Below are positions 44,272-53,027 of a DNA stretch of 64,000 nucleotides, piece by piece (positions within the stretch are counted from its first letter, which is position 1; each line of letters opens with the position of its first letter). Origin of the DNA: Cohnella lubricantis. Its GTDB lineage: Bacteria > Bacillota > Bacilli > Paenibacillales > Paenibacillaceae. The notes below the pieces were generated by a model. It saw only the letters and a program-made list of their open reading frames with translations, ran no database searches and was not told the DNA's origin. The position numbers and the translations under genes were made by a program. The stretch spans positions 555 to 64,554 of the forward strand of contig NZ_JACJVN010000021.1 of NCBI RefSeq assembly GCF_014212015.1, given 5' to 3'.

Positions 44272-45230
44272 CGGTCGGATTCCTGACGGAGAAGGGGTTC
44301 GTCCGGGCGACGGATCGGATCTCGCTGTCGCTCCCGAAGGGGCAGACGCTGTGTGTCGTCGGGGAATCCGGCAGCGGCAAGAGCGTCGCTTCGCTCGCGG
44401 TTATGCGTCTGATCGATTACGCGGGCGGCGTAATCGCGGAAGGCGAAGTGCATTTTCAAGGGCAAGACCTGACGGTGAAGTCCCAAGAGGAGATGCGCCG
44501 GATCCGCGGCAACAAGATCACGATGGTGTTCCAGGACCCGATGTCGGCGCTTAACCCGGTGTTCACCGTGGGCGAACAGATCGCGGAGAGCCTTCGGCTT
44601 CATAAGCAGCTGAGTGCTGGAGCCGCTTGGAGCAGAGTGATCGATATGCTGCGGCTCGTCGGAATCCCCGATCCGGAAGTGCGAGCGCGGCAGTACCCGC
44701 ATGAGATGTCCGGCGGCATGTGCCAGCGTGTCGTCATCGCGATGGCGCTCGCTTGCGACCCGGAGCTGGTCATCGCCGACGAACCGACGACGGCGCTGGA
44801 TGTGACGGTTCAAGCTCAAATTCTGGAGCTGATGCAGAAGCTTAAGCGGGAGATGGGCATGTCCATCCTGCTCATCACGCACGACATGGGCGTCGCGGCC
44901 GAGATGGCGGATCGCATCGCAGTCATGTATGCCGGCGTGATCGTCGAGGAAGGAACGGCGGAGGACATCTTCGAGCGTTCCCGCCATCCCTACACGCACG
45001 GGCTGCTGAAGTCGATTCCCGGCCTGTCGGGCGAGCGCGGCACGGAGCTGTATGCGATTCAAGGGAACATACCGCGACTTGGTGAATTGCCTGCGGGCTG
45101 CCGGTTCAGCCCGCGCTGCCCGTTTGCTGCGGAGCGCTGCTTCCGCGAGGAGCCGCCGCTCCTGCCGACGCCGGACGGGCATCGCTCGGCTTGCTGGCTG
45201 GAGAGCGGACCGGAGGTGAAGACGTCATGA
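44238..45230 (+). CDS. oppD: Oligopeptide ABC transporter, ATPase OppD-type
   Basis: This 330-residue ATPase has Walker A GESGSGKS (about residue 41), a signature read as MSGGMCQR, Walker [12 protein letters not shown] and H-loop ITHDMG. The C-terminal oligopeptide domain has the cysteine cluster [15 protein letters not shown], as in iron-sulphur OppD/DppD proteins. The signature has Cys where Arg is usual (GGMRQR). GAGGAGG sets ATG 44238, which overlaps oppC by 34 bases. Confidence 0.92.
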   Translation: MAQELLEIKDLTVGFLTEKGFVRATDRISLSLPKGQTLCVVGESGSGKSVASLAVMRLIDYAGGVIAEGEVHFQGQDLTVKSQEEMRRIRGNKITMVFQDPMSALNPVFTVGEQIAESLRLHKQLSAGAAWSRVIDMLRLVGIPDPEVRARQYPHEMSGGMCQRVVIAMALACDPELVIADEPTTALDVTVQAQILELMQKLKREMGMSILLITHDMGVAAEMADRIAVMYAGVIVEEGTAEDIFERSRHPYTHGLLKSIPGLSGERGTELYAIQGNIPRLGELPAGCRFSPRCPFAAERCFREEPPLLPTPDGHRSACWLESGPEVKTS

Positions 45231-46312
45231 CGGAGCCGAATGCAGTCGAGCGGAACGCGATGGGACCCCATGCCGTTGGGACTGGCGCGGCGGCGGTCGG
45301 CTTAAGCGTGGCAGGCGGGACGTTGGCGGAGCCGGGATCGGCAGCGCCGTATTTGATTGAGGCGCGGAATTTGAAGAAGTACTTCCCGATTAAGCGAGGG
45401 CTGTTCAGCCGCGTCGTCGGCCATGTGAAGGCGGTGGACGACGTCTCCTTCGGCGTCCGCGAGGGCGAGACGTTCGGCTTGGTCGGCGAATCCGGCTGCG
45501 GCAAGTCGACGCTTGGCCGCGTCATGCTGAATTTGAAGAGCGCGACGGCGGGCGAGGTGCGATTCGAAGGCCGCAACATCCATGCGCTGGGCCCGCGGGA
45601 GATGCGCGAGTTGCGCGAGGAGATGCAGATTATTTTCCAGGATCCGATGGGGTCGCTCAATCCGCGCTTCCTCGTGCGCGATCTGATCGGCGAGCCGCTG
45701 AAGCTCCACACGAAGCTGTCGTCCGCCGCCATCGACGACCGCGTCGTGCAGCTGATGGAGCTTGTCGGCCTGGACGCGACGCGGCGCAACCGCTATCCGC
45801 ACGAATTCTCCGGCGGCCAGCGGCAGCGGATCGGCATCGCCCGGGCGATCGCGCTGGAGCCGAAGTTCATCGTCGCGGACGAAGCGGTGTCGGCGCTCGA
45901 CGTGTCGGTTCAGTCGCAGGTGCTGAACCTGATGATGAAGCTGCAGGAGGAGCTGGGGCTGACCTATCTGTTCATCGCGCACGGCCTCAACGACGTCCGT
46001 CACATCTCGAACCGGATCGGGGTCATGTATCTCGGTAAAATGGTAGAGGTCGCGGACACGGACGCTTTGTTCGCGAAGCCGCTGCACCCGTATACGCAGG
46101 TGCTGCTCTCCGCCATTCCGCAGCCGACGCTGCGGGGCAAGCGCGAGCGCATCGTGCTGCAGGGCGACGTGCCGTCGCCGGCGAACCCGCCGAGCGGCTG
46201 CCGCTTCCACACGCGCTGCCCGTTCGCGCAGGAACGGTGCCGCGCGGAGGAGCCGGCGCTCTTGGAAGCGGCACCCGGCCGGCAAGTGGCGTGCCACTTC
46301 CCGCTGGCGTAG
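45227..46312 (+). CDS. oppF: Oligopeptide ABC transporter, ATPase OppF-type
   Basis: This 361-residue partner ATPase has Walker [10 protein letters not shown], signature [14 protein letters not shown], Walker [12 protein letters not shown] and H-loop IAHGLN. The last normally reads HD; here Gly replaces Asp. The Cys cluster [15 protein letters not shown] is present. The N-terminus has about 40 extra residues before the usual start ([13 protein letters not shown]). ATG 45227 overlaps the oppD stop. Confidence 0.92.
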   Translation: MTEPNAVERNAMGPHAVGTGAAAVGLSVAGGTLAEPGSAAPYLIEARNLKKYFPIKRGLFSRVVGHVKAVDDVSFGVREGETFGLVGESGCGKSTLGRVMLNLKSATAGEVRFEGRNIHALGPREMRELREEMQIIFQDPMGSLNPRFLVRDLIGEPLKLHTKLSSAAIDDRVVQLMELVGLDATRRNRYPHEFSGGQRQRIGIARAIALEPKFIVADEAVSALDVSVQSQVLNLMMKLQEELGLTYLFIAHGLNDVRHISNRIGVMYLGKMVEVADTDALFAKPLHPYTQVLLSAIPQPTLRGKRERIVLQGDVPSPANPPSGCRFHTRCPFAQERCRAEEPALLEAAPGRQVACHFPLA

Positions 46313-46400
46313 CCGCCGCGGGAGGGGCGACGGCCGCGCGGCGGCGCTGAGCGCACAAGCTGCACCGGCCGGGTCGGCAGTGGTTGCCGCCAACAGCAAG

Positions 46401-46442
46401 AGCACCAAAGCCCGCCTGGGGTGCCAGGCGGGCTTTGGTGCT
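46401..46442. other. Perfect 19-bp hairpin after oppF
   Basis: Arms beginning AGCACCAAAGCCCGCC pair perfectly across GGTG. No T run follows, so it may protect mRNA ends or terminate weakly. Confidence 0.55.
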
Positions 46443-46486
46443 ATTCGCGAGTGGGCGAGCCCGGGTCGATAAGGCTCGTGCGCGCG

Positions 46487-46770
46487 CAAGAGAGTAATCC
46501 AGTTACCTACATTGCGCCGAACCCCCGGATATCCACGCAAGAGAGTAATCCATTTACCTACATTGCGCCGAACCCCCGGATATCCACGCAAGAGAGTAAT
46601 CCAGTTACCTACATTGCACCGAACTCCCGGCTATCCGCGCAAGAGAGTAATCCAGTTACCTACATTGCGCCGCACTCCCGGATATCCGCACAAGAGAGTA
46701 ATCCAGTTACCTACATTGCGCCGAACCCCCGGATATCCACGCAAGAGAGTAATCCAGTTACCTACTTGCG
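46487..46770. repeat. 51-bp tandem repeat (family 1)
   Basis: About 5.5 units start at 46487, 46538, 46589, 46640, 46691 and 46742, exactly 51 bases apart. The conserved part reads CAAGAGAGTAATCCAGTTAC and CTACATTGCGCC; the part around CCCGGATATCC varies slightly. GTAA-TCCAG-TTAC is an internal dyad. Because 51 is a multiple of 3, long frames stay open, but they lack ribosome-binding sites and I read it as non-coding. Confidence 0.92.
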
Positions 46771-46784
46771 TCAGTGGCTATCGC

Positions 46785-47432
46785 CTAACCGTTCTGCTGC
46801 TTCTGCTCGGCGATCTTCTCGAACGCGCGGACGAATTCCGCCGCCGGATAGGCGCCCGACAAGCCATACTTATTGTCGATGACGAAGAACGGCACGCCGC
46901 TGATGCCCATGCGCTGCGCCTGCTCCAGATCGGCTTGCACTTCTTCGGAGCCGCGGCCTTCCTTCAACTGCAAGCTCAAGCTCCCGGCATCGAAGCCGAG
47001 ATCGCCGGCCAGCTCAAGTAATACCTCCGGCTTGGCGATATCGCGGCCATACTCGAAGTACGCCGACATGACGGCGTCCACCCACTGCTCCCGCTGATCC
47101 TCCGGCAACAGCGCCGTCACGCGATGCGCCAGCACCGTATTCGGCATGCGGGTTACCCGGTCCCAGCGGAACGTGACGCCGACAGCCGCGCCGGCTTCCC
47201 GCACCCGATCGAGCATAGGCGCGACTCGATCCTCGCCTCCGAACTTGGCCGCCATCGACTCCTTATAAGGAAGTCCTTCCGGCGGCAGGGAAGGGTCCAG
47301 CAGGAACGCGTGATGGCTCACCGCCACTTCTTCTCCAGTCCGTTCGCCCCATTCTTGAATGGCGTCTGACAAATTCTTTTTGCCGATGCGGCACCACGGA
47401 CATACCATATCGGAATAGATGCGGATCTGCAT
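46785..47432 (-). CDS. DsbA-family oxidoreductase, FrnE-like
   Basis: This 215-residue thioredoxin-fold protein begins with MQIRIYSDMVCPWCRIGKK, so the redox pair is CPWC (about residues 10-13). The helical insert (about 40-150) and cis-Pro loop GISGVPFFVIDNKYGLSGA (about 165-183, cited in parts) match FrnE-like cytoplasmic disulphide enzymes. No signal peptide is present. GAGGTG precedes the ATG at 47432. Confidence 0.87.
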   Translation of the reverse strand: MQIRIYSDMVCPWCRIGKKNLSDAIQEWGERTGEEVAVSHHAFLLDPSLPPEGLPYKESMAAKFGGEDRVAPMLDRVREAGAAVGVTFRWDRVTRMPNTVLAHRVTALLPEDQREQWVDAVMSAYFEYGRDIAKPEVLLELAGDLGFDAGSLSLQLKEGRGSEEVQADLEQAQRMGISGVPFFVIDNKYGLSGAYPAAEFVRAFEKIAEQKQQNG

Positions 47433-47562
47433 GCGAATCACCTCTAACCCCATAGTCACCCTTAGTATGACAGACAGATTCGCCGGATACAATGTGCGCC
47501 GCCCGTTCGCCGATGATAAAATAAAACCTACAAACGAATAACCGAAGAGAGGAAGAACCATC

Positions 47563-48390
47563 ATGAACTTAACCGCCCAATCGACGGTTGAATTGCTGAA
47601 CGGCATCCGGATGCCGCGGCTCGGTCTCGGGGTTTGGAGGTCCAAGGAAGGTCCGGAGACGGAGAATGCGGTCAGCGCAGCGCTTCAAGCCGGTTATCGC
47701 CTGATCGACACGGCCGCGCTGTACGAGAACGAAGCGAGCGTCGGAAGAGCCGTGCGCAGCTCGGGCGTTCCGCGCGAACAGATTTTCGTCACAACGAAGG
47801 TGTGGAACAGCGAGCAGGGCTACGACACCGCGCTGAAGGCGTTCCAGGCGAGCATGGACAAGCTGGGGCTGGATTACGTGGATCTTTATTTAGTGCATTG
47901 GCCCGTTCCGGGAAAATATAAGGAGACGTACCGCGCGCTGGAGACGCTGTACGAGGAGGGCAAGGTCCGGGCGATCGGCGTCAGCAATTTCCTCGTCCAT
48001 CATCTGGAGGATCTGATGGGCTCCTGCCGCATCAAGCCGATGGTCAATCAAGTGGAGATGCACCCGCTGCTGACACGCAAGCCGCTTCTGGAATTCTGCA
48101 AACGCGAGGGCATTCAAGCGGAGAGCTGGCGTCCGCTCATGAGGGGCGGCTTCGATATCCCCTTGCTTCAGGAGCTCTCGGCCAAGTATGGCAAGACACC
48201 CGCCCAAATTCTAATCCGCTGGCATCTGCAGCTTGATATCGTGACGATTCCGAAGTCGGCGAGAGCAGAGCGCATCCGGGAAAATGCGGACGTCTTCGGC
48301 TTCGAGCTCAGCCGCGAAGACATGGCGAGGATCGACGGGTTGAACGAGGATCGGCGGTTCGGCGCGGATCCGGATAACTTCGACTTTTGA
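47563..48390 (+). CDS. Aldo/keto reductase
   Basis: This 275-residue NADPH-dependent reductase has the whole catalytic tetrad: Asp in LIDTAALYENE, Tyr in the same segment, Lys in TTKVW, and His in YLVHWP. IPKSARAERIREN (about residues 227-239) binds NADP. Sequence is like YvgN/YtbE-type AKR5 enzymes that reduce glyoxal and other aldehydes. AGAGAGGAAG precedes the ATG. It stands alone upstream of the Rrf2-thioredoxin pair. Confidence 0.9.
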   Translation: MNLTAQSTVELLNGIRMPRLGLGVWRSKEGPETENAVSAALQAGYRLIDTAALYENEASVGRAVRSSGVPREQIFVTTKVWNSEQGYDTALKAFQASMDKLGLDYVDLYLVHWPVPGKYKETYRALETLYEEGKVRAIGVSNFLVHHLEDLMGSCRIKPMVNQVEMHPLLTRKPLLEFCKREGIQAESWRPLMRGGFDIPLLQELSAKYGKTPAQILIRWHLQLDIVTIPKSARAERIRENADVFGFELSREDMARIDGLNEDRRFGADPDNFDF

Positions 48391-48394
48391 ACCC

Positions 48395-48429
48395 TTGACA
48401 TCTCTAACTGTAATTGATAATATTACAGT
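48395..48429 (+). promoter_or_regulatory. Rrf2-gene promoter with perfect operator
   Basis: TTGACA (48395-48400) and TAATAT (48418-48423) are 17 bases apart. ACTGTAAT (48407-48414) and ATTACAGT (48422-48429) form a perfect 8-bp dyad over the -10. Confidence 0.8.
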
Positions 48430-48452
48430 AACGACCGGGGAGGCGAAGATCG

Positions 48453-48878
48453 ATGAATAGCGAATTTATCATTGCCGTTCACAGTCTTGTGCTTCTTGCG
48501 CATCGGCCGGAAGGGACGGCATCGAGCGAAGAGATCGCCACGAACGTCTGCACGCATCCGGCGCGGATTCGCAAGGTGCTCGGTTGTCTTCGCAAGGAAG
48601 GCTTCGTCGCGACCCGCGAAGGCTCCGGGGGCGGCTACACGCTCATCAAGGAGCCGGAGGAAGTGACGCTGGCCGATGTCTACCGCGCGATGGCGGCGGG
48701 ATCGCTGGCTCCGAGCTGGTGCTCAGGCAACCCGGAGATGGAGTGCATGGTCGGATCGAACATGCAGGACGTTATGAATTCGGTGTTCTGCGGAGCGGAT
48801 CAGCAGTTGGAGCAGTACTTCTCGCAGATCACGATCGGTTCGATGCTCGCGCAGATCCGGGAGCGGCAGAACGCCTAA
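48453..48878 (+). CDS. Rrf2-family transcriptional regulator
   Basis: This 141-residue regulator has a winged helix (about residues 1-80; EEIATNVCTHPARIRKVL recognition part, SGGGYTLI wing) and a C-terminal part with cysteines CSG, CMV and CGA. Rrf2 proteins sense redox, cysteine state or Fe-S clusters, and these cysteines could do so; spacing is nearer YwnA than IscR. The operator overlapping its own -10 predicts autorepression. GGGGAGG sets the start. A thioredoxin gene follows 118 bases later. Confidence 0.88.
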   Translation: MNSEFIIAVHSLVLLAHRPEGTASSEEIATNVCTHPARIRKVLGCLRKEGFVATREGSGGGYTLIKEPEEVTLADVYRAMAAGSLAPSWCSGNPEMECMVGSNMQDVMNSVFCGADQQLEQYFSQITIGSMLAQIRERQNA

Positions 48879-48996
48879 CGCAGAGACAGTTTGGATGCAG
48901 CGGGGAGAAGCTTGTTTTGGATCCGGATACCCGGTCCCCGATCATCATACATTTCGTGAACATCTATTATACATCCCCAAGAAGGAGTGGAGTATC

Positions 48997-49308
48997 ATGG
49001 CAGTAGCCGTAACGAAAGACAACTTCAGCTCGACCGTCTCCGAAGGCGTATCCTTGCTCGATTTCTGGGCGCCTTGGTGCGGACCTTGCAAGATGCAGCT
49101 TCCGATCGTGGAGGAGCTGTCCGAGGAACTGAAGGGCCAAGCGACGATCGCGAAGGTCAACGTGGATGAAGAGCCGGAACTGGCTTCGCAATTCGGCGTG
49201 ATGAGCATCCCGACGCTGATCCTGTTCAAGAACGGCCAGCCGGTCGACAAGATGGTCGGCCTGCAGAGCAAGGACGCGCTCAAGACGAAGATCCAGAACC
49301 AAATGTAA
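48997..49308 (+). CDS. trxA: Thioredoxin
   Basis: This 103-residue thioredoxin has the active site FWAPWCGPCKM (about residues 25-35) and cis-Pro SIPTLILF (about 73). It reduces protein disulphides. GAAGGAG precedes ATG 48997. Its place after the Rrf2 gene suggests redox control, though whether both share a transcript is not clear. Confidence 0.94.
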   Translation: MAVAVTKDNFSSTVSEGVSLLDFWAPWCGPCKMQLPIVEELSEELKGQATIAKVNVDEEPELASQFGVMSIPTLILFKNGQPVDKMVGLQSKDALKTKIQNQM

Positions 49309-49373
49309 GATTGGTTCGCCAGCTTCGGCTGTTGGCGCCGTACAGCGCAGCGTAACGAAGGCTAAAGCAAATG

Positions 49374-49421
49374 CAACAGCAACAGCACCCAACCCGCGAG
49401 GGCTGGGTGCTGTTGCTGTTG
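49374..49421. other. Perfect 18-bp hairpin after trxA
   Basis: CAACAGCAACAGCACCCA and TGGGTGCTGTTGCTGTTG pair perfectly; no T run follows. It resembles the hairpin after oppF in style. Confidence 0.55.
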
Positions 49422-49500
49422 GGACGAGGGAGTGAGGACTACTGAGTATGAACTGGGGACTGAGGAACAGGCACCGAGGAACAGGCACCGAGGAGTCTAG

Positions 49501-49685
49501 TTGTAGAATGTACAGTTAATTTCGTGAAAAGCCTGTTTGAGGTGGTCGTAGTTGCAGAATGTACAATTAGTTTCGGGTGTGCAGCCTCTGGAGGAGCTTT
49601 GGCAGCCGAACTAATTGCACGTACTGCAATTAGTTCTTCCCAAAAGTCCGAGATGAGCTGAACTAACTGTACATGTGCATTAAAC
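49501..49685. repeat. 51-bp-period repeat cluster, two direct and two inverted (family 3)
   Basis: Two direct units start at 49501 and 49552 (core TTGCAGAATGTACAATTAG, then TTTCG). Two inverted units have GAACTAATTG at 49608 and GAACTAACTG at 49660 (52 apart). Cores are ~24 bases and the intervening sequence differs between units. Confidence 0.75.
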
Positions 49686-49773
49686 GCCCACAACGTACCT
49701 CGCCCATTACGCTGGCGGGCATAGAGTGGTCTCCCGTTGCTCCTCTACGCTCCGAGCTCGCGGCGCTATCCGC

Positions 49774-49866
49774 GCACCTGGCAGCACATTCCCGACGTCC
49801 ATCCGCACCTGGCGGCAAATTCCCGACGTCCATCCGCACCTGGCGGCAAATTCCCGACGTCCATCC
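49774..49866. repeat. 31-bp tandem repeat, three units
   Basis: Units start at 49774, 49805 and 49836; each begins GCACCTGGCGGCAAATTCCC. A fourth begins to decay at 49867. The 31-base period breaks any reading frame, so it is non-coding. Confidence 0.88.
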
Positions 49867-49927
49867 GCGCCGCTGTACTCCGATGCCATCAATCTGTCGC
49901 GGGCTTCCCCGTACGCCGCCATCCGCG

Positions 49928-51628
49928 CTATGCCCCGGCAAGCCGAACCGTGTTGCGTCCGCCCTCCTTGGAGCGATAGAGCGCCTTATCCGCCTCGCGC
50001 AGCAATGCCTGAATGGAGTTAGCCGCCTCCGACACTTCGGCGACGCCGAAGCTGGCGGTGATGCGGATGTCACCATCCGGCATCGAGAGCGGGCTGTCCG
50101 CGATGTCCCGCCGCAATTGCTCGGCGCAAGCCGCTGCTGCCTCCATTCCGGCGGACGGCAGGCAGAGGACGAATTCCTCGCCGCCGTAACGCCCGAACAG
50201 CGCGTCCGGTCCCAGCGCGCGGCTGCAGATCGAGACGACGTGGCGCAGCGCCTCGTCGCCCACGTCATGTCCGTATGTGTCGTTGATTTGCTTAAAGTAA
50301 TCGATATCGAAGAGAAGAATGGACAACGGCTCCCCAGCGGCGGCTGATCGTTCCAATTGCTCTTTGCTCAGGTGAAGGAACCGGGTCCGATTGTAGATCC
50401 GCGTGAGCCCGTCATAATAAGCCAGCAGCTGCAGATTCTGCTGCAGTCTCCGCTGCTCCGTCACGTCGATCAGCGTGACGATCCGGCCTGGCCGCGCCTC
50501 ATTCGGTTTGCGAACGGCGGCCGAGTGAATTCGATAATAGAATACGCCGTCCTTGCCCGGCCACTCGATCTGTTGTTCCACTTGATCAGCTAACGCTGCT
50601 TGTTCATCTAGCGCACTTTGCCTGCCTTGCACGTCTTGCCTGTCTTGCGCGCCCTGCATGCCTTGACTAGCTTGTCCGCCATGCTCGTGTTGCCTAGTCT
50701 GCTCATCCGCGAACTCCCGTTCGTCTCGGTCGCCCGCCAAGCAGAGAGGGAAGCTGCTGCCGCTCTTCTCTCGCCAGATCTCGTCGATCGATCTTCCAAC
50801 GTCCGGGTACCCGAGGGAAGGGATCATCGCGGCGGCGGCATGGTTGTAGTCGACGAGGCGTCCATCCGAATCCAGCACGAGCACGCCGTCGCGCATGCTC
50901 TCGAAGATCGTGTCCCTGGCGACGGGAACGACGGTCAGCATGCGGTTCGTGAAGATAGCCCACGCCGACAGCGCCGTCGTTAGGCAGGTGAGAACCGGAA
51001 CCGGGTCCATCCCGTTCGGCGTGAGGCCCATCAGATAGACGAACGCGGCGACGATGGGAACGAGCATGCTGGCGATCAGAATGCCAAGCTGGAGGTGATA
51101 AGCTCCTTTGGTCTTCGTCCAATGCCGGGCCAGCAGGAGGACGGCGGCGAACAAGCACCCGAAAGTATAGCTCCCGTGCACGATGTACCATTCGCCCATC
51201 TTAATATCGGCCATGGGAGTCGGCGCGCCTTCGCGCAGATAGATCGACTGGTAGAACAAATGGTGATAATCGTTGGTCGCGACTAAGAGGAACGAGATTG
51301 CAGGAATGACGAACATCAACAGCTTCCACGCTCCGCGCAGACGCCGTTCCATACCGACGTAATGCATCGCGATCAGGAGGCATAGAGGGGGGGCGAACGG
51401 CATGCCGAGATATTCGACCGCAACCCAGAACTTGATCTCATCCAATGAACGGCTGGCAAGTTCGAAAGCGAAGCCCCATGCATAGATGGCGGAGGCGATG
51501 GCGTTCAGCGCATAGTAACGAATGCCGGAGAAATTGGACTTCTTCAAGCTCGCGAAGAAGAACAGAATGAGGTTCAAGACGCCGGAGAGGGCGGCGATCG
51601 TAATATAGGATGATATCGAGTTACCCAT
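49928..51628 (-). CDS. Membrane diguanylate cyclase: 7TM sensor, PAS, GGDEF
   Basis: This ~566-residue protein begins with about seven membrane helices (residues 1-215) of the histidine-kinase N-terminal 7TM type. A PAS domain (about 225-410) follows, with a Gln-rich insert (about 310-350; QGMQGAQDRQDVQGRQ). The GGDEF domain (about 410-566) has an active RYGGEEF and DIDYFKQINDTYGHDVGD. No RxxD inhibitory site is seen. I favour ATG 51628 with GGAGA upstream. A lipoprotein gene lies just upstream on the same strand. Confidence 0.88.
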   Translation of the reverse strand: MGNSISSYITIAALSGVLNLILFFFASLKKSNFSGIRYYALNAIASAIYAWGFAFELASRSLDEIKFWVAVEYLGMPFAPPLCLLIAMHYVGMERRLRGAWKLLMFVIPAISFLLVATNDYHHLFYQSIYLREGAPTPMADIKMGEWYIVHGSYTFGCLFAAVLLLARHWTKTKGAYHLQLGILIASMLVPIVAAFVYLMGLTPNGMDPVPVLTCLTTALSAWAIFTNRMLTVVPVARDTIFESMRDGVLVLDSDGRLVDYNHAAAAMIPSLGYPDVGRSIDEIWREKSGSSFPLCLAGDRDEREFADEQTRQHEHGGQASQGMQGAQDRQDVQGRQSALDEQAALADQVEQQIEWPGKDGVFYYRIHSAAVRKPNEARPGRIVTLIDVTEQRRLQQNLQLLAYYDGLTRIYNRTRFLHLSKEQLERSAAAGEPLSILLFDIDYFKQINDTYGHDVGDEALRHVVSICSRALGPDALFGRYGGEEFVLCLPSAGMEAAAACAEQLRRDIADSPLSMPDGDIRITASFGVAEVSEAANSIQALLREADKALYRSKEGGRNTVRLAGA

Positions 51629-51732
51629 GGGGGACATGTCTCCGTCAATAATAATAGTAGCATCGTACCATAGGAACACGATGAATGGGAACGAATGAAG
51701 CGAATAATACCGAATATTGTCAAAAATATAAC

Positions 51733-52473
51733 TTATATCGTCCACTGGGAGTGAACGATAGCGCTTAACTTCCAGTCCTGTCCGGAAGGCGTGAGGACGA
51801 GAATGAGACTCTTCCAGTCCATGCCGTCATTCTGATCGGCGCCGGGGAAGTGGAACTCCACGAACGACGCATCCGGATAAATATCCTTGACGTTAAATTC
51901 AACGTTGCCCTGGCTGACCAGCTTGTTGGCGGTGATGCTCGGCGCATCGGCGAAGTCTTCGTCATAGACGAACTTCTCGAAGTAGTCGCGGAACGTTAGT
52001 TCAATCGGATCGCCGGAGCCGTCATAGACGCCCCAGTCGAACGTTGCCGGATCCTTGAACGACGGGATCTCGTGCGGCAGCCAGACGATATCGTGCCCAT
52101 CGTCCATATGCGCGTAGGGCGAGAAGCGGAGGCCGGTATCGAGGCTGATCCAATCGAGCAGCCGCGGCAGGTCGCGGTCGCGAAGGGCATCCGCCACTTC
52201 ATGGGCGGCATCCAGAAGCGCTTCATCCGCGGCAGGCGAAGAAGGCGCAGGATCAGGCGAATTCGTCTCTTCGGGAGCCGAGACTTCGCCAGACGGTGCG
52301 GGTTCGGAGCCGGGAACTTCCTGAACGCCGGTAGGAGAGGCTGTCATAGTAGCTTCTGAGCTGGAGGCTGAAGGGGCGGAGTCCGAGCGGTTCCCGGAGC
52401 CGCCGGCGCTGCAGCCGGCCAACTGAAGCGCGAGCACCGCCGCTGTGAGGAGCGGGAGCCATCTGCGCGTCAT
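51733..52473 (-). CDS. Lipoprotein of unknown function
   Basis: This 246-residue secreted lipoprotein has lipobox LQLAGCSAG (Cys about residue 20) and a Ser/Pro/Glu-rich linker (to about 85). The folded domain (about 90-246) has LLDWISLDTGLRFSPYAH, a theme seen in Firmicute extracellular domains of unknown role. AGGAGG seven bases upstream fixes ATG 52473. It lies upstream of the membrane cyclase and may share its transcript. Confidence 0.78.
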   Translation of the reverse strand: MTRRWLPLLTAAVLALQLAGCSAGGSGNRSDSAPSASSSEATMTASPTGVQEVPGSEPAPSGEVSAPEETNSPDPAPSSPAADEALLDAAHEVADALRDRDLPRLLDWISLDTGLRFSPYAHMDDGHDIVWLPHEIPSFKDPATFDWGVYDGSGDPIELTFRDYFEKFVYDEDFADAPSITANKLVSQGNVEFNVKDIYPDASFVEFHFPGADQNDGMDWKSLILVLTPSGQDWKLSAIVHSQWTI

Positions 52474-52608
52474 ATTCATTCCTCCTATTGAAGAAGTAAC
52501 GGTAATCGTTAGACGCAAATACGAGCGATATGTTCCGCTTGACCGCATTTGTTCGTCAAAAATGGGCTCTGCTCGTCCGGAATCGCAGGCAGATGAGCCG
52601 GAACAACG

Positions 52609-52647
52609 AACAACGGCAGCGAACCCGATCGGTCCGCTGCCGTTGTT
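52609..52647. other. Perfect 13-bp hairpin
   Basis: AACAACGGCAGCG and CGCTGCCGTTGTT pair; it lies between the small minus-strand gene at 52679 and the lipoprotein leader and could terminate the former. Confidence 0.5.
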
Positions 52648-52678
52648 CCATTCTCTCTGATGCTGCCGTACGTTCGGC

Positions 52679-52822
52679 TTAATCTGTCTTTTTCTTTTTC
52701 TGCGGAACGGGGGCTACTGACTTCGTATTCTCCAGCGTATCGTTGACGAACGCCATGTCCTGGTTCTTGGCGTGCATGTTCGTCGTGCCCTTATAGTTGC
52801 CGCGATGCGTATCGTTCTCCAT
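52679..52822 (-). CDS. Small basic protein, unknown
   Basis: This 47-residue hydrophilic protein begins MENDTHRGNYKG and ends in KKKKTD. AAGGAGGG in front of the ATG is near perfect, which supports a real gene. I do not recognise it; size and composition suit a minor spore protein, but that is a guess. It is divergent from ychF. Confidence 0.62.
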   Translation of the reverse strand: MENDTHRGNYKGTTNMHAKNQDMAFVNDTLENTKSVAPVPQKKKKTD

Positions 52823-53027
52823 GCTCGATTCCCTCCTTGGCAGGCGGCGAATGCGGTACAGCCGCTGCTCCTCATTGTGCGCCGCGGCGCCGTCCATTAT
52901 CCGGGCAGGGGAACAAGTAGACGCAGCGTCCGTCATTCCGGTATAATGACCTGAGAATTGAACGAGCGCTATCCCGCGGGCCGGCCAGGTCCGACGGCGA
53001 ACGCGCCAAGTCAGGAGTGTACGAGCA

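Noticed and set aside
46421-46882. Protein of 17-residue repeats (QESNPVTYIAPNPRIST type)
   Set aside because: The frame is open only because the unit is 51 bases; more than one frame is open, there is no ribosome-binding site, and homologous non-coding copies exist.
49501-49685. CRISPR-like array (24-base cores with differing spacers)
   Set aside because: Only four cores, imperfect, two of them inverted, and no cas genes in the window.
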